In this document: positions 1 through 7,144 of the stretch, piece after piece
Layout of the letters: every line of letters begins with the position of its first letter
Numbering within the stretch: the first letter of the stretch is position 1
DNA from: Muribaculaceae bacterium
Lineage (GTDB): Bacteria; Bacteroidota; Bacteroidia; Bacteroidales; Muribaculaceae
NCBI GenBank assembly: GCA_029056365.1
Contig: JAIDBM010000005.1
Location: 1-11,841 of the forward strand
Length of the DNA: 11,841 bases
Direction: 5' to 3'
Notes under the pieces: model-generated
What the model saw: the letters and a program-made list of their open reading frames with translations, nothing else
Database searches by the model: none
What the model was told of the DNA's origin: nothing
Program-made: the position numbers and the translations under genes

Positions 1-6
1 GTATGA

Positions 7-38
7 ATGCGGGGGCGCGGCGTGCCGCGCCCCCGCAT
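7..38 (-). terminator. Strong GC hairpin, likely terminator of the 1242-residue protein gene
   Basis: A near-perfect inverted repeat pairs positions 7-21 with 24-38: an A-T/T-A base, then 13 GC-only pairs, closing on two unpaired bases. It begins 12 bases past the stop codon at 50-52. The bases that follow the stem on the minus strand are AT-rich (ATTCATAC) but not a clean U run. It could therefore be an intrinsic terminator with a weak U tract or an mRNA 3'-end stabiliser. Confidence 0.6.
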
Positions 39-49
39 GTCAGTTAATA

Positions 50-3000
50 TCAGATACGAATTTTAAGAGTTTTGCCGTTGGCGCTTACCACGTAGATACC
101 TGCCGAGAGGTTTACAGGAAGCTTGGCGGCTCCGTCGAGGCTGTAAACAGCCACGGTGCGGCCTGCGAGGTCGCTTACAGTGAGTTCACATACACCGAGG
201 TTCACGTTCAGCACGCGGGCGGCTGCGTCGTAGCTCAGAGTGCCGTCGGCAACAAGGTTGCCTACACCTGTCGAAGCGCCTACCTTTACAGTCTGTACCG
301 GAGTCTGGTTGTTTTCGGTATCAACATCGCCTTCAACCACCAGACGGGCAGCGATTCTGTATTCGCCGCTGTTTTCGAAAGTATACTTCACGCTCTGGTT
401 GGCACTCTGCGAAACAGCCAGATAACGGGTTCCTTCATACGACTGAAGAACAGTAGCCTCGTCGTTTTCATCAAACGAAACAAGCTCTATGGTATATTCC
501 TCCACATCGACAGTGCCTACATTCTCGAAATACACGCGGAACGAAACTTCCTCGTCGGCCTTGATATCACCGGCAGGAACAGAAAGTTCAGTAGCGGCAA
601 CATCGATTTTCGCGGGCAGCGGCTCAAGTGCATAGCCGAATGTTATGCACGGCAGCATGGCAAGCACATTTCTGCTGGCATAATTTTCAGTGCAATTGTA
701 CATCGAGAAATTCTCTGCTTTGCGGTTGGTATGGGCGTAAGTCTGGTAATAGCCATCGGTGTTTGCAGCAGCCAGAAGAAGCGTGGGAGTACCTTCGCTG
801 CTCTGAGTCTGCACATTCAGAACAAGACTCTTGCCGTTTTCGAGAGTGAACAGACGCTGAAGTTCAAGAACCACATTCTGGTTCTCGCCATTCTGAGTGG
901 GTGCGATAACGCCATCGTAAACCAGCACAAATTCATCTTCCGGCACAAGTTCCACAGCGCCCGATACATAAGCCTCGGTACGGTCGGTCTGAGCCATATA
1001 GATTTTCACTGCAAACGGATCATTGGAATATTCTTCCTTTACAACGTTAAGAGTCATCGACTGTATCTGGTATGCATGCTCATGGTCACCGAACATGTCG
1101 GCAGAGTAAAGCAGCTGGCTTGCACCGAATTTGTAGTTGCGTTCAAAAGCATAGCCATAGAAGTCGAATGTCGCACCGTCCCACTGGGGCAGCTGTGCCG
1201 AAATAACAGGCGAAAGCTTGTCGAGAGTCACTGTTACATCGAACTGCGGAGTCTCGCTGGGTTCGCCGCCTTCGATATATACCAACGCCTTCAGTCCATA
1301 AGTTCCGCCGAGTTCGAAAGTGTGCTTGAACTCGATGTCGGCAGTCTCGCCTGCGGCGATAGCCGGATTTTCATCCGAACGGGCAAGAAGCACGTTGTCC
1401 ATGTTTTCACGGAGCAGATACAATTCCACGGTGTATCCGCTGAGTTCGCTCAGACCTTCGTTGGCCACGGTAACCGAGTAAGTCTGTTCTTCTTCGGGAA
1501 CAGCCACTGCATTGCCGTTTACCGACACAGCCTTGTAGTCGAGAGAGATTACATTTACGGTCACTGCCTCGCTCTGGTTGTTTTCGGCAACTTCATCGCC
1601 TTCGATTGTAACGCGGGCAACAAGATTGTAGGTACCACCGGCTGCAAAGGTCACTTCCACGGGCACATTGGCCGACATGAGCGACAGCACAGTTTTGGGA
1701 TTGCTGACAGTTGCAAGCACATCGTTGTTGTCGGCATTCACAATCTCCACGGTGTAGTTCTCGGCATTCTGGGTGCCGTTGTTCTGGAGCGCTACAGTGA
1801 ACTCATAGCTCTTTCCGGTGTAGAAGCTTCCTTCGGGAGCGGTAAGTGAGGTTACTGCAAGGTCGGTGACATCGGGCTGCGGATTCTGCTCTTCACCTAT
1901 CATGTAAACCATGGTGAGACCGCCGACAAAGTCCGAGGTCAAAGTCACATCAGACACTCCTAAAGGAGCTTCGTTGCCTGTTCTGTACATTGTATGATAT
2001 CCGCTTATGCCGGTATTGCCGGATATGAAAGCCGGATATGTGGTGGGGCGAGTAGCTTCGTCAATTTCGGCAAGAAGCGCCACCACCATCGATTCGCCCT
2101 TCTGCATCACATAGGGCCGTTTCAGAGGAATACGGAGAGTGCCATCGGAAATTGCAGAGAAGTCGATTTCCACGCCGCTGGCCACTACGGTAAAGTTTTC
2201 TTCTGTAAGAGCTGTGCTCAGTGCCTGTGCATCGGTTTTCGCAATCAGGGCAGTGAGTTTCAGCTTACCGTCGGAAGGAGCTGTAAGCATCGGATAAATG
2301 AGTTCCTTAACGGTATATGTGTCCACCTTGATTTTCGAGTCGAGCAGTTCCGAGGGATAAAGCGACTGAGATGCCGAATATAGGTTCCAGCTCTGCACAC
2401 ACACAGGGAACTCACTTGTGGAATAGGTTCCGCCTAAAATCACTTTCTCGACTATGTCGCCGATTTCACCGCCACCTACATTGCCGCCCTGGGCAAGGGC
2501 ATAGCGGATGTTGAGCGAGGGCACATAAGTCGAGCTTGAAGTGCTGGCACCTGATGTATTGCCGTTCAACAGGTCGCTGAACGATACATTGGAAGTATTA
2601 CTCTGGTAATACCTTGTGTGCGGGCCGCTGGTAGATTCCGGATTTCCGAAGAACAGATTCGGTGACCATTTTTCGGTAACCGCAGTCTGCCATGCCACAA
2701 CGAGGCTTTCGTCTTTATTTACCACAAAGTCCACGTCAACGGGGAATGTAAAGGCTTTGTCGGCCTGCACCTTCGGGTCGGCAAGGTCAACCACGCCGCT
2801 GAACACCTGCACCAGATCGGACTCGGGAATCCAGCCCGAGATGTTGGTGTCTTCGGTCTTGCCGATATATACGGAAATCTCCGCCTTGCCGCTTGCCGGA
2901 ACAGGTTTTTCGGGCGAGAACGGACAAATTATTTCCTTTACCGAATATGCATCGACTGCCTTGATGTTGTCGCTCATCCGAGATGCAGGATACACTGTCT

Positions 3001-3778
3001 GGCAGCCCGAATAAGTCCTATACGACGACACTGGGAAAGCATCCTCATAGTATTGCATCGGGGCAATCATGGCATCGAAAATTTCTTCACCGCCAGTGGC
3101 TTCGGTATAACCTATGGTTAGAGTGGAAGTATAATCGGTATTATTACGCGATATGTCGCCAGGAAGGTTGGTACCGGCAAGAAGATCTTCGAACGACACA
3201 GCAGACGTATTGCTTGTGTAGTACATTGTGTGTCGGCCGGGAGTCGAAGTCGGCTCTCCGAAATACAGATTCGACGAGAACTTGTCGGTTACATTCGCCT
3301 GCCACGATACTATAAGGCTTTCACCCTGGCTGAGCACATATTCGGTGTCCAGCATAATCTCAACCGCTTTGCCTGTCTGTACAGAGGCGTCCGACAGATC
3401 GATGGTTCCCTGATATACCACGGTAAGTTCGGATTCAGGAATCCAGTTGCTGATGTTTGTCTCGTCGGTCTTGCCGAGAGATATTACAACATCGACTTTT
3501 CCGGATACAGGCACAGACTTCTGGGCCGACAGAGGATATATGAGCTTTTTAACAGCGTAGGAATCCATCGCCTGGATACCGGCATCCATCTTCGAGGCCG
3601 GATACACCGTCTGGCAACCCGTATAAGTTTTGTATGACGAAACCGGATAGTTATCGTTATACCATTCCGGGCCGGCCACGACTCCGGTATTGAGTTCATC
3701 GGAACTCTGGGCCGATGCCGGCATGGCAAGCGAACATGCCGCCACAGCAGTCATCAACGTTAGTAAATGTTTTTTCAT
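50..3778 (-). CDS. Large secreted multi-domain beta-sandwich protein (4 repeat modules, 3 CARDB-like domains, T9SS-type C-terminal sorting domain)
   Basis: This encodes a 1242-residue exported protein of unknown function. The start is the ATG at 3776-3778, which gives a clear signal peptide: MKKH, a hydrophobic stretch and an ASA|Q cleavage site near residue 23. An in-frame ATG 16 codons upstream lies inside the preceding terminator hairpin and is rejected. After the signal come three modules of about 190 residues (35-225, 238-427, 447-626), two CARDB/APHP-like Ig domains (635-745, 746-852; marked by 'EGDEVAENNQ'), a fourth module (857-1050) and a third CARDB-like domain (1055-1167, 'EGDVDTENNQ'). 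The tail (1170-1242) has the 'VSDLAGRTV...LSAGIYVV...LKIRI' pattern of type A T9SS sorting domains. Modules 1 and 2 are roughly half identical by eye. No catalytic motif was recognised. An adhesive or binding role at the cell surface is inference. It is the last gene of the cluster. Confidence 0.93.
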   Translation of the reverse strand: MKKHLLTLMTAVAACSLAMPASAQSSDELNTGVVAGPEWYNDNYPVSSYKTYTGCQTVYPASKMDAGIQAMDSYAVKKLIYPLSAQKSVPVSGKVDVVISLGKTDETNISNWIPESELTVVYQGTIDLSDASVQTGKAVEIMLDTEYVLSQGESLIVSWQANVTDKFSSNLYFGEPTSTPGRHTMYYTSNTSAVSFEDLLAGTNLPGDISRNNTDYTSTLTIGYTEATGGEEIFDAMIAPMQYYEDAFPVSSYRTYSGCQTVYPASRMSDNIKAVDAYSVKEIICPFSPEKPVPASGKAEISVYIGKTEDTNISGWIPESDLVQVFSGVVDLADPKVQADKAFTFPVDVDFVVNKDESLVVAWQTAVTEKWSPNLFFGNPESTSGPHTRYYQSNTSNVSFSDLLNGNTSGASTSSSTYVPSLNIRYALAQGGNVGGGEIGDIVEKVILGGTYSTSEFPVCVQSWNLYSASQSLYPSELLDSKIKVDTYTVKELIYPMLTAPSDGKLKLTALIAKTDAQALSTALTEENFTVVASGVEIDFSAISDGTLRIPLKRPYVMQKGESMVVALLAEIDEATRPTTYPAFISGNTGISGYHTMYRTGNEAPLGVSDVTLTSDFVGGLTMVYMIGEEQNPQPDVTDLAVTSLTAPEGSFYTGKSYEFTVALQNNGTQNAENYTVEIVNADNNDVLATVSNPKTVLSLMSANVPVEVTFAAGGTYNLVARVTIEGDEVAENNQSEAVTVNVISLDYKAVSVNGNAVAVPEEEQTYSVTVANEGLSELSGYTVELYLLRENMDNVLLARSDENPAIAAGETADIEFKHTFELGGTYGLKALVYIEGGEPSETPQFDVTVTLDKLSPVISAQLPQWDGATFDFYGYAFERNYKFGASQLLYSADMFGDHEHAYQIQSMTLNVVKEEYSNDPFAVKIYMAQTDRTEAYVSGAVELVPEDEFVLVYDGVIAPTQNGENQNVVLELQRLFTLENGKSLVLNVQTQSSEGTPTLLLAAANTDGYYQTYAHTNRKAENFSMYNCTENYASRNVLAMLPCITFGYALEPLPAKIDVAATELSVPAGDIKADEEVSFRVYFENVGTVDVEEYTIELVSFDENDEATVLQSYEGTRYLAVSQSANQSVKYTFENSGEYRIAARLVVEGDVDTENNQTPVQTVKVGASTGVGNLVADGTLSYDAAARVLNVNLGVCELTVSDLAGRTVAVYSLDGAAKLPVNLSAGIYVVSANGKTLKIRI
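629..2440 (-). repeat. Diverged modules R3 (1901-2440) and R4 (629-1210), separated by two CARDB-like domains
   Basis: R3 keeps 'FPV...SASQSLYPSELLDSKI', 'YTVKELIYP', 'LIAKTDAQAL', 'YVMQKGESMVV' and 'GYHTMYRTGNEAPLG'. R4 keeps 'GASQLLYSADMFG', 'KIYMAQTDRTEAYVSG', 'EFVLVYDGVI', 'LENGKSLVLNVQ' and 'YYQTYAHTN'. These match the order of landmarks in R1 and R2: a Q..YP/YS..M/L motif, a '.KTD/QTD' strand, a '..V..G' strand, a 'G.S.VV/VLN' strand, and a late HT/YQT..tsN motif. R4 most resembles the copy in the neighbouring protein encoded at 3854-7126, which also carries 'LSQTDRTGY'. Confidence 0.7.
2498..3676 (-). repeat. Tandem modules R1 (3104-3676) and R2 (2498-3067) within the large protein
   Basis: Two adjacent units of about 190 codons share, in order, PVSSY.TY.GCQTVYPAS.M, VDVVIS/ISVYIGKT..TNIS.WIPES, ESL.V.WQ..VT, NL.FG.P.ST.G.HT and YY.SNTS.VSF.DLL. 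A by-eye alignment over 150 residues gives about 79 identities. Similarity is also visible at the DNA level, for example in the codons around the shared GCQTVYPAS segment, though diverged at many third positions. This is an old or selected tandem duplication, not a recent exact one. R3 (1901-2440) and R4 (629-1210) in the same gene are more diverged copies. Confidence 0.85.
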
Positions 3779-3810
3779 TGTGTGAAATATTTGATTGGTG
3801 AAAAATCTGG

Positions 3811-3838
3811 AAAACCCCGGGAGCACAGGCTCCCGGGG
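3811..3838 (-). terminator. Rho-independent terminator after the 1090-residue protein gene
   Basis: A perfect 10-bp stem (3815-3824 with 3829-3838, CCCCGGGAGC/GCTCCCGGGG) closes on a 4-base loop. On the minus strand it is followed directly by TTTT and, after CCAGA, by a second T5 run. It starts 15 bases past the stop codon at 3854-3856. Its placement argues that most transcription of the upstream three-gene unit ends here. Only 32 bases then remain before the ATG at 3778. Confidence 0.85.
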
Positions 3839-3853
3839 AGGAAAATTCAGAGT

Positions 3854-6800
3854 TTAGATTTTAGCTTTAAGAGTGAGTGCGCTGCCGTCGGCACCGTTGA
3901 CCTTAAGCAGATACACACCATTGCCGCAAGCTATGTGAGCAGAAGTGGCGCCTTCGGCCACAGCGACTTTTTTCACAAGCTTGCCTGAGAGGTCGTAAAC
4001 CTCAACCGAAGTCATGTCGTAGTCGACAGCCTCTACTGATGAAGTGGCGGCATTGTAGTAAACAGCGCCCTTGCCGGTAAGCACCACTTCTTCTATGCCG
4101 GCATTGTCGCCTGCTATGGCAAGATGAATCATCGGAGCATCGGCAAACGACGAACCTGCGATAGGATTGGCCACATCGAAGGCCGAATTGCCCTGATACC
4201 TGATGGAGTGGTATTCTTTGGCATGCCAGTTGGCATCGAAAGAACGCCAGTTGACGAGGAACGCCGAGTGTTCGGTGTCGGCCTTGGTAATAGTCACAAC
4301 GAGAGATTTTGCCGGATCAAAAGTGAATTCCTCGTCAAGGTCGGCAACCATATAGTTGTGTCCCGGCTGGAACGGCACGGCCGAATTGAACAGAGCTTCG
4401 CCGGTTACAGGCAGGAACGAAGGAGCTTCATCGGGATAACCGGTGCGGTCGGTCTGGGAAAGATATACCGCAATTTCGGTGCTTTCGAACGGAACGAAAT
4501 CCGACAGACTTGTGTATTCCCATGCGACACGGCTGATCGACGGAGTCTTGCCTTCGAATATGCGGTCGAACAGGGTCATGGCCGGAGTATAGATAGTCTG
4601 AGCAGCGGTATAGGCATAGTAGTGGTTCAGAGGCAGGTTGGTGCTTGTTGCCGGGTTGGCTACATCGTCAATGGTGAAATTGAGAGCCGGAGCCTCATCG
4701 CTCATCACCGACAAAGGAGCCGACATGTTGTTTGCCGGATTGCCGTCGGATTCAAGATCCACGATAGCTACCACTCTCTGATAACCTACCACAGGCATAA
4801 TGGCTTCGATTTCCACATAGTCGGTTGCGTGGGCCTCGATTTCGGGCACGATATCAGTCTGGGCGAATACCTGAGGTTCATTCTTGTCGTCGAGGTATGC
4901 GAGTTTCACAGTGTAGTCGCTCTGTGCGTTCTCGCCATTGTTGTAGATTTCGATATTGAAAGTATTGTTTTCAATAGCGCTCAGATACTGATGCGCTTTC
5001 ACAGCCACGGCCTGAAGGTCGTTCGACGGAGCCTCCTCGATAGAGAAGCCTTCGACATATACCCACATGTACTCCTCGTTGGCAGTCATCAGTTCATAAC
5101 CGATATAATATTCACCATCGACAGGCGACTTGAAGTATTTTGTGTATGTAACGCCATCGGTGGGGAATGTGACCTCAAAATCAGGGTCGTCGACGTGTAC
5201 ATCGGTCATAGCCTCAGCGGTGGCCGCAGTGCCGCCGATTATGCGGCAGGGATGGCTCGACACACGGTTGCCTGAACCGTAACCGCCGAAATAGAGACGG
5301 AAGTCAACCTTGTAGGTCTTGCCTTTCTCAAGCAGAAGCGTGGGCGATACAAGCACATCGTCGTTGGTGCCGTTTGAAATGTCCATGCGCATGGTCTCGC
5401 GGAGGATATGGTTGTTGTTGCCGTATTCGAAACAACGTCCGTCGCCATTCTTGTCAATCGCGGTGAAACGTGCCGCATCGACTGCAGTCTCGAACTTGGT
5501 GCTGAAAGGCGGACGGATTCCGGTACCGGCGAGCACACCGTTGGAAACCACAGCCGAACCGCTGCCCTGTGCGTTCGATGCCACTACAGAGTATGAGAAC
5601 AGCTGGGCTTCATCGATGGTATTGTCGGTGAAAGAAGTAGCCTTTACAGGATCGAATGTCTTTCCGTCGGGCAGACGGGTGATGGTGTAGCTGAGGTCGG
5701 AGCTGTCGAACCAGCCGTCGTTGTCGCCACGCTGGGGCAGATTCCAGCTGAGCTGGATTGTCTTGCCATCGGTGGTCTCAGCCTTCAGACCGGTTACCGG
5801 ACCGGGCACGTCCTTGCCCACGAAAGCATCGATGTTGCGGGGAACACCCTTGCCGGATGCGTTCACAGGCACTACATAGTATTTATGTATGCCGGCGGGA
5901 GCGTTGGTGTCGGTCCAGGTCATGGCCTGACCTTCCTTGCCAGTGGCATCGAGTGTGCCCACGGGAGTTCCTTCGTATGAATCGCGGTAGATCTGAACCG
6001 AAGTGAGGTTGGTCAGGCTGCGGCGGTTCCAACGGGTGGAGGGGTTGGTCCACGACAGGGTGGTATTGTTGTTGCCCTGCGGGTCGATTGCAAAGTTGAG
6101 GTTCTCGACACGTGCCGGAGCGTTACGCGACTCGGCTACATCGTAAGCCACATAAAGGCCGTCGACACCTTCACTCACACCGTAACTACCGAAGTTCTCG
6201 GTAGCGAATGTAAGCGGGTCGATTTTTACGAGCCTGTTCTGGGCTTTATCGTTCCATGCCGACCACCAGATATCGCCGGTGGTATAGTCGATTGTCATGT
6301 TGTTCTGATAGTATACCAGCCATGGCTTGCCGTCGACGAGAATCGGAGTCGAGCTGATTACATTGAAGTCATCTTCCGGATCAATCACATCCAGCACTGT
6401 ACCGGTGCGGATACCTTCTTCATCATAGTCCCAGCGGATGGCGCAAATCTGGTTGTCGTAGTTGTACACAGCGGCCATATAGTATTCGGGGAAGGCATAA
6501 AGCCTGTCCTTCATTTCGCCGGTAGCCTTGTCGACAACAACATAGAGCGATGAAATGGAGCCGTCGGTGTTCTGTATCATGGCATGGAGCTCATCCGGTT
6601 TGTTCGGATTCCAGAGCAGGGCCTGGGGCATGCTCCACCACGAAGGATTCTTGGCGTTGGTATCGGTATGAAGCTGCGAGCTTCCGGTCTCGGGGTCGAC
6701 ACTCACCCAGTTGTACAGACGGGTTATACCCAGCGAATAGTAAACCAGACGCCACGCATAGTAGCTGTCGCCGCACCATGCGCCGGAAACCGGGCCAAGC

Positions 6801-7126
6801 ATACGGGGATTATCATCGTCGTATCTGCTTGCTCCGGGCAAAACCACAGAGCTGAGCTTGTTGAGGCGGAGTGTGTTGGTGTTATAGAAATCGAGATAGT
6901 GGCAGGGGCCGTCGAAGTCAAAACCGTTTATGGTATAACCGAACAGCTTTGTGCCCATGTCCTTGTTGGGATTCAGCGGAGCACGCTGCATTCCGGCCTG
7001 ATTCACAGCCACGGCCTCAGGGGTCTCCGCCATCAGCGGAGGGAAGCTCCGCACGTCAGGCGAAACGGCATAGGCCGATGATGCCAGGAACAATCCTGTT
7101 CCGAATGCGATAATTTTGTGGTTCAT
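3854..7126 (-). CDS. Secreted propeller-like / Fn3 / jelly-roll protein with T9SS-type C-terminal domain
   Basis: This encodes 1090 residues of an exported protein of unknown substrate. The signal peptide is MNHKIIAF...ASSAYA|VSP, cleaved near residue 20. Residues about 57-335 carry repeated strand motifs such as 'VDPETGSSQLHTD', 'VVDKATGEM' and 'KIDPLTFATENFG', suggesting a beta-propeller-like domain. Two Fn3-type domains follow (about 336-437 and 440-535, 'VTGLKAETTDGKTIQLSW'). Next is a jelly-roll of the cleaved-adhesin/choice-of-anchor J type (540-697) with the calcium-loop-like DKNGDG at 558-563 and 'LVSPTLLLEKGKTYKVDF'. Then come a CARDB-like domain (702-808), one copy of the module repeated in the gene at 50-3778 (812-1005), and a sorting-like tail (about 1010-1090, 'VEVYDLSGKLVKK...GVYLLKV'). 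It starts 18 bp after the preceding gene, so it is co-transcribed, and it has its own terminator. The propeller call is the least certain part. Confidence 0.92.
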   Translation of the reverse strand: MNHKIIAFGTGLFLASSAYAVSPDVRSFPPLMAETPEAVAVNQAGMQRAPLNPNKDMGTKLFGYTINGFDFDGPCHYLDFYNTNTLRLNKLSSVVLPGASRYDDDNPRMLGPVSGAWCGDSYYAWRLVYYSLGITRLYNWVSVDPETGSSQLHTDTNAKNPSWWSMPQALLWNPNKPDELHAMIQNTDGSISSLYVVVDKATGEMKDRLYAFPEYYMAAVYNYDNQICAIRWDYDEEGIRTGTVLDVIDPEDDFNVISSTPILVDGKPWLVYYQNNMTIDYTTGDIWWSAWNDKAQNRLVKIDPLTFATENFGSYGVSEGVDGLYVAYDVAESRNAPARVENLNFAIDPQGNNNTTLSWTNPSTRWNRRSLTNLTSVQIYRDSYEGTPVGTLDATGKEGQAMTWTDTNAPAGIHKYYVVPVNASGKGVPRNIDAFVGKDVPGPVTGLKAETTDGKTIQLSWNLPQRGDNDGWFDSSDLSYTITRLPDGKTFDPVKATSFTDNTIDEAQLFSYSVVASNAQGSGSAVVSNGVLAGTGIRPPFSTKFETAVDAARFTAIDKNGDGRCFEYGNNNHILRETMRMDISNGTNDDVLVSPTLLLEKGKTYKVDFRLYFGGYGSGNRVSSHPCRIIGGTAATAEAMTDVHVDDPDFEVTFPTDGVTYTKYFKSPVDGEYYIGYELMTANEEYMWVYVEGFSIEEAPSNDLQAVAVKAHQYLSAIENNTFNIEIYNNGENAQSDYTVKLAYLDDKNEPQVFAQTDIVPEIEAHATDYVEIEAIMPVVGYQRVVAIVDLESDGNPANNMSAPLSVMSDEAPALNFTIDDVANPATSTNLPLNHYYAYTAAQTIYTPAMTLFDRIFEGKTPSISRVAWEYTSLSDFVPFESTEIAVYLSQTDRTGYPDEAPSFLPVTGEALFNSAVPFQPGHNYMVADLDEEFTFDPAKSLVVTITKADTEHSAFLVNWRSFDANWHAKEYHSIRYQGNSAFDVANPIAGSSFADAPMIHLAIAGDNAGIEEVVLTGKGAVYYNAATSSVEAVDYDMTSVEVYDLSGKLVKKVAVAEGATSAHIACGNGVYLLKVNGADGSALTLKAKI
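4112..4693 (-). repeat. Module R5: same beta-sandwich module as in the 1242-residue protein
   Basis: Residues 812-1005 of this protein contain 'AAQTIYTPAMTLFD', 'EIAVYLSQTDRTGY', a 'GEALFNS' strand, 'FTFDPAKSLVVTIT' and 'EYHSIRYQGNSAF'. These follow the same order as the landmarks of R1-R4 in the gene at 50-3778 and sit next to a CARDB-like domain, as R4 does. Shared module order plus adjacency suggests the two large genes diverged from one ancestor or exchanged modules. Confidence 0.65.
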
Positions 7127-7144
7127 TGAAAATTGTTGTATTGG

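Noticed and set aside
629..3676. CRISPR or short tandem repeat array
   Set aside because: The repetition is at the level of ~190-residue protein domains with diverged DNA, with no short identical repeats or regular spacers.
3732..3778. Possible lipoprotein signal (VAAC, Cys15) in the 1242-residue protein
   Set aside because: VAAC loosely fits a lipobox, but the hydrophobic stretch continues past the cysteine to a good ASA|Q site, and the protein has a T9SS-type tail. A standard signal peptide is more likely.
3779..3826. Alternative upstream ATG at 3826 for the 1242-residue protein
   Set aside because: It lies within the loop and stem of the terminator of the preceding gene, and would place 16 non-signal residues before a perfect MKKH signal peptide.
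731..5275. Long plus-strand reading frames at 731-1849 and 4124-5275 (372 and 383 residues), and a similar one at 7133-8155
   Set aside because: They lie wholly antisense to genes with signal peptides, recognisable domains and sorting tails. Their translations are rich in His, Arg, Cys and Phe with no domain pattern, as expected for the reverse of biased codons.
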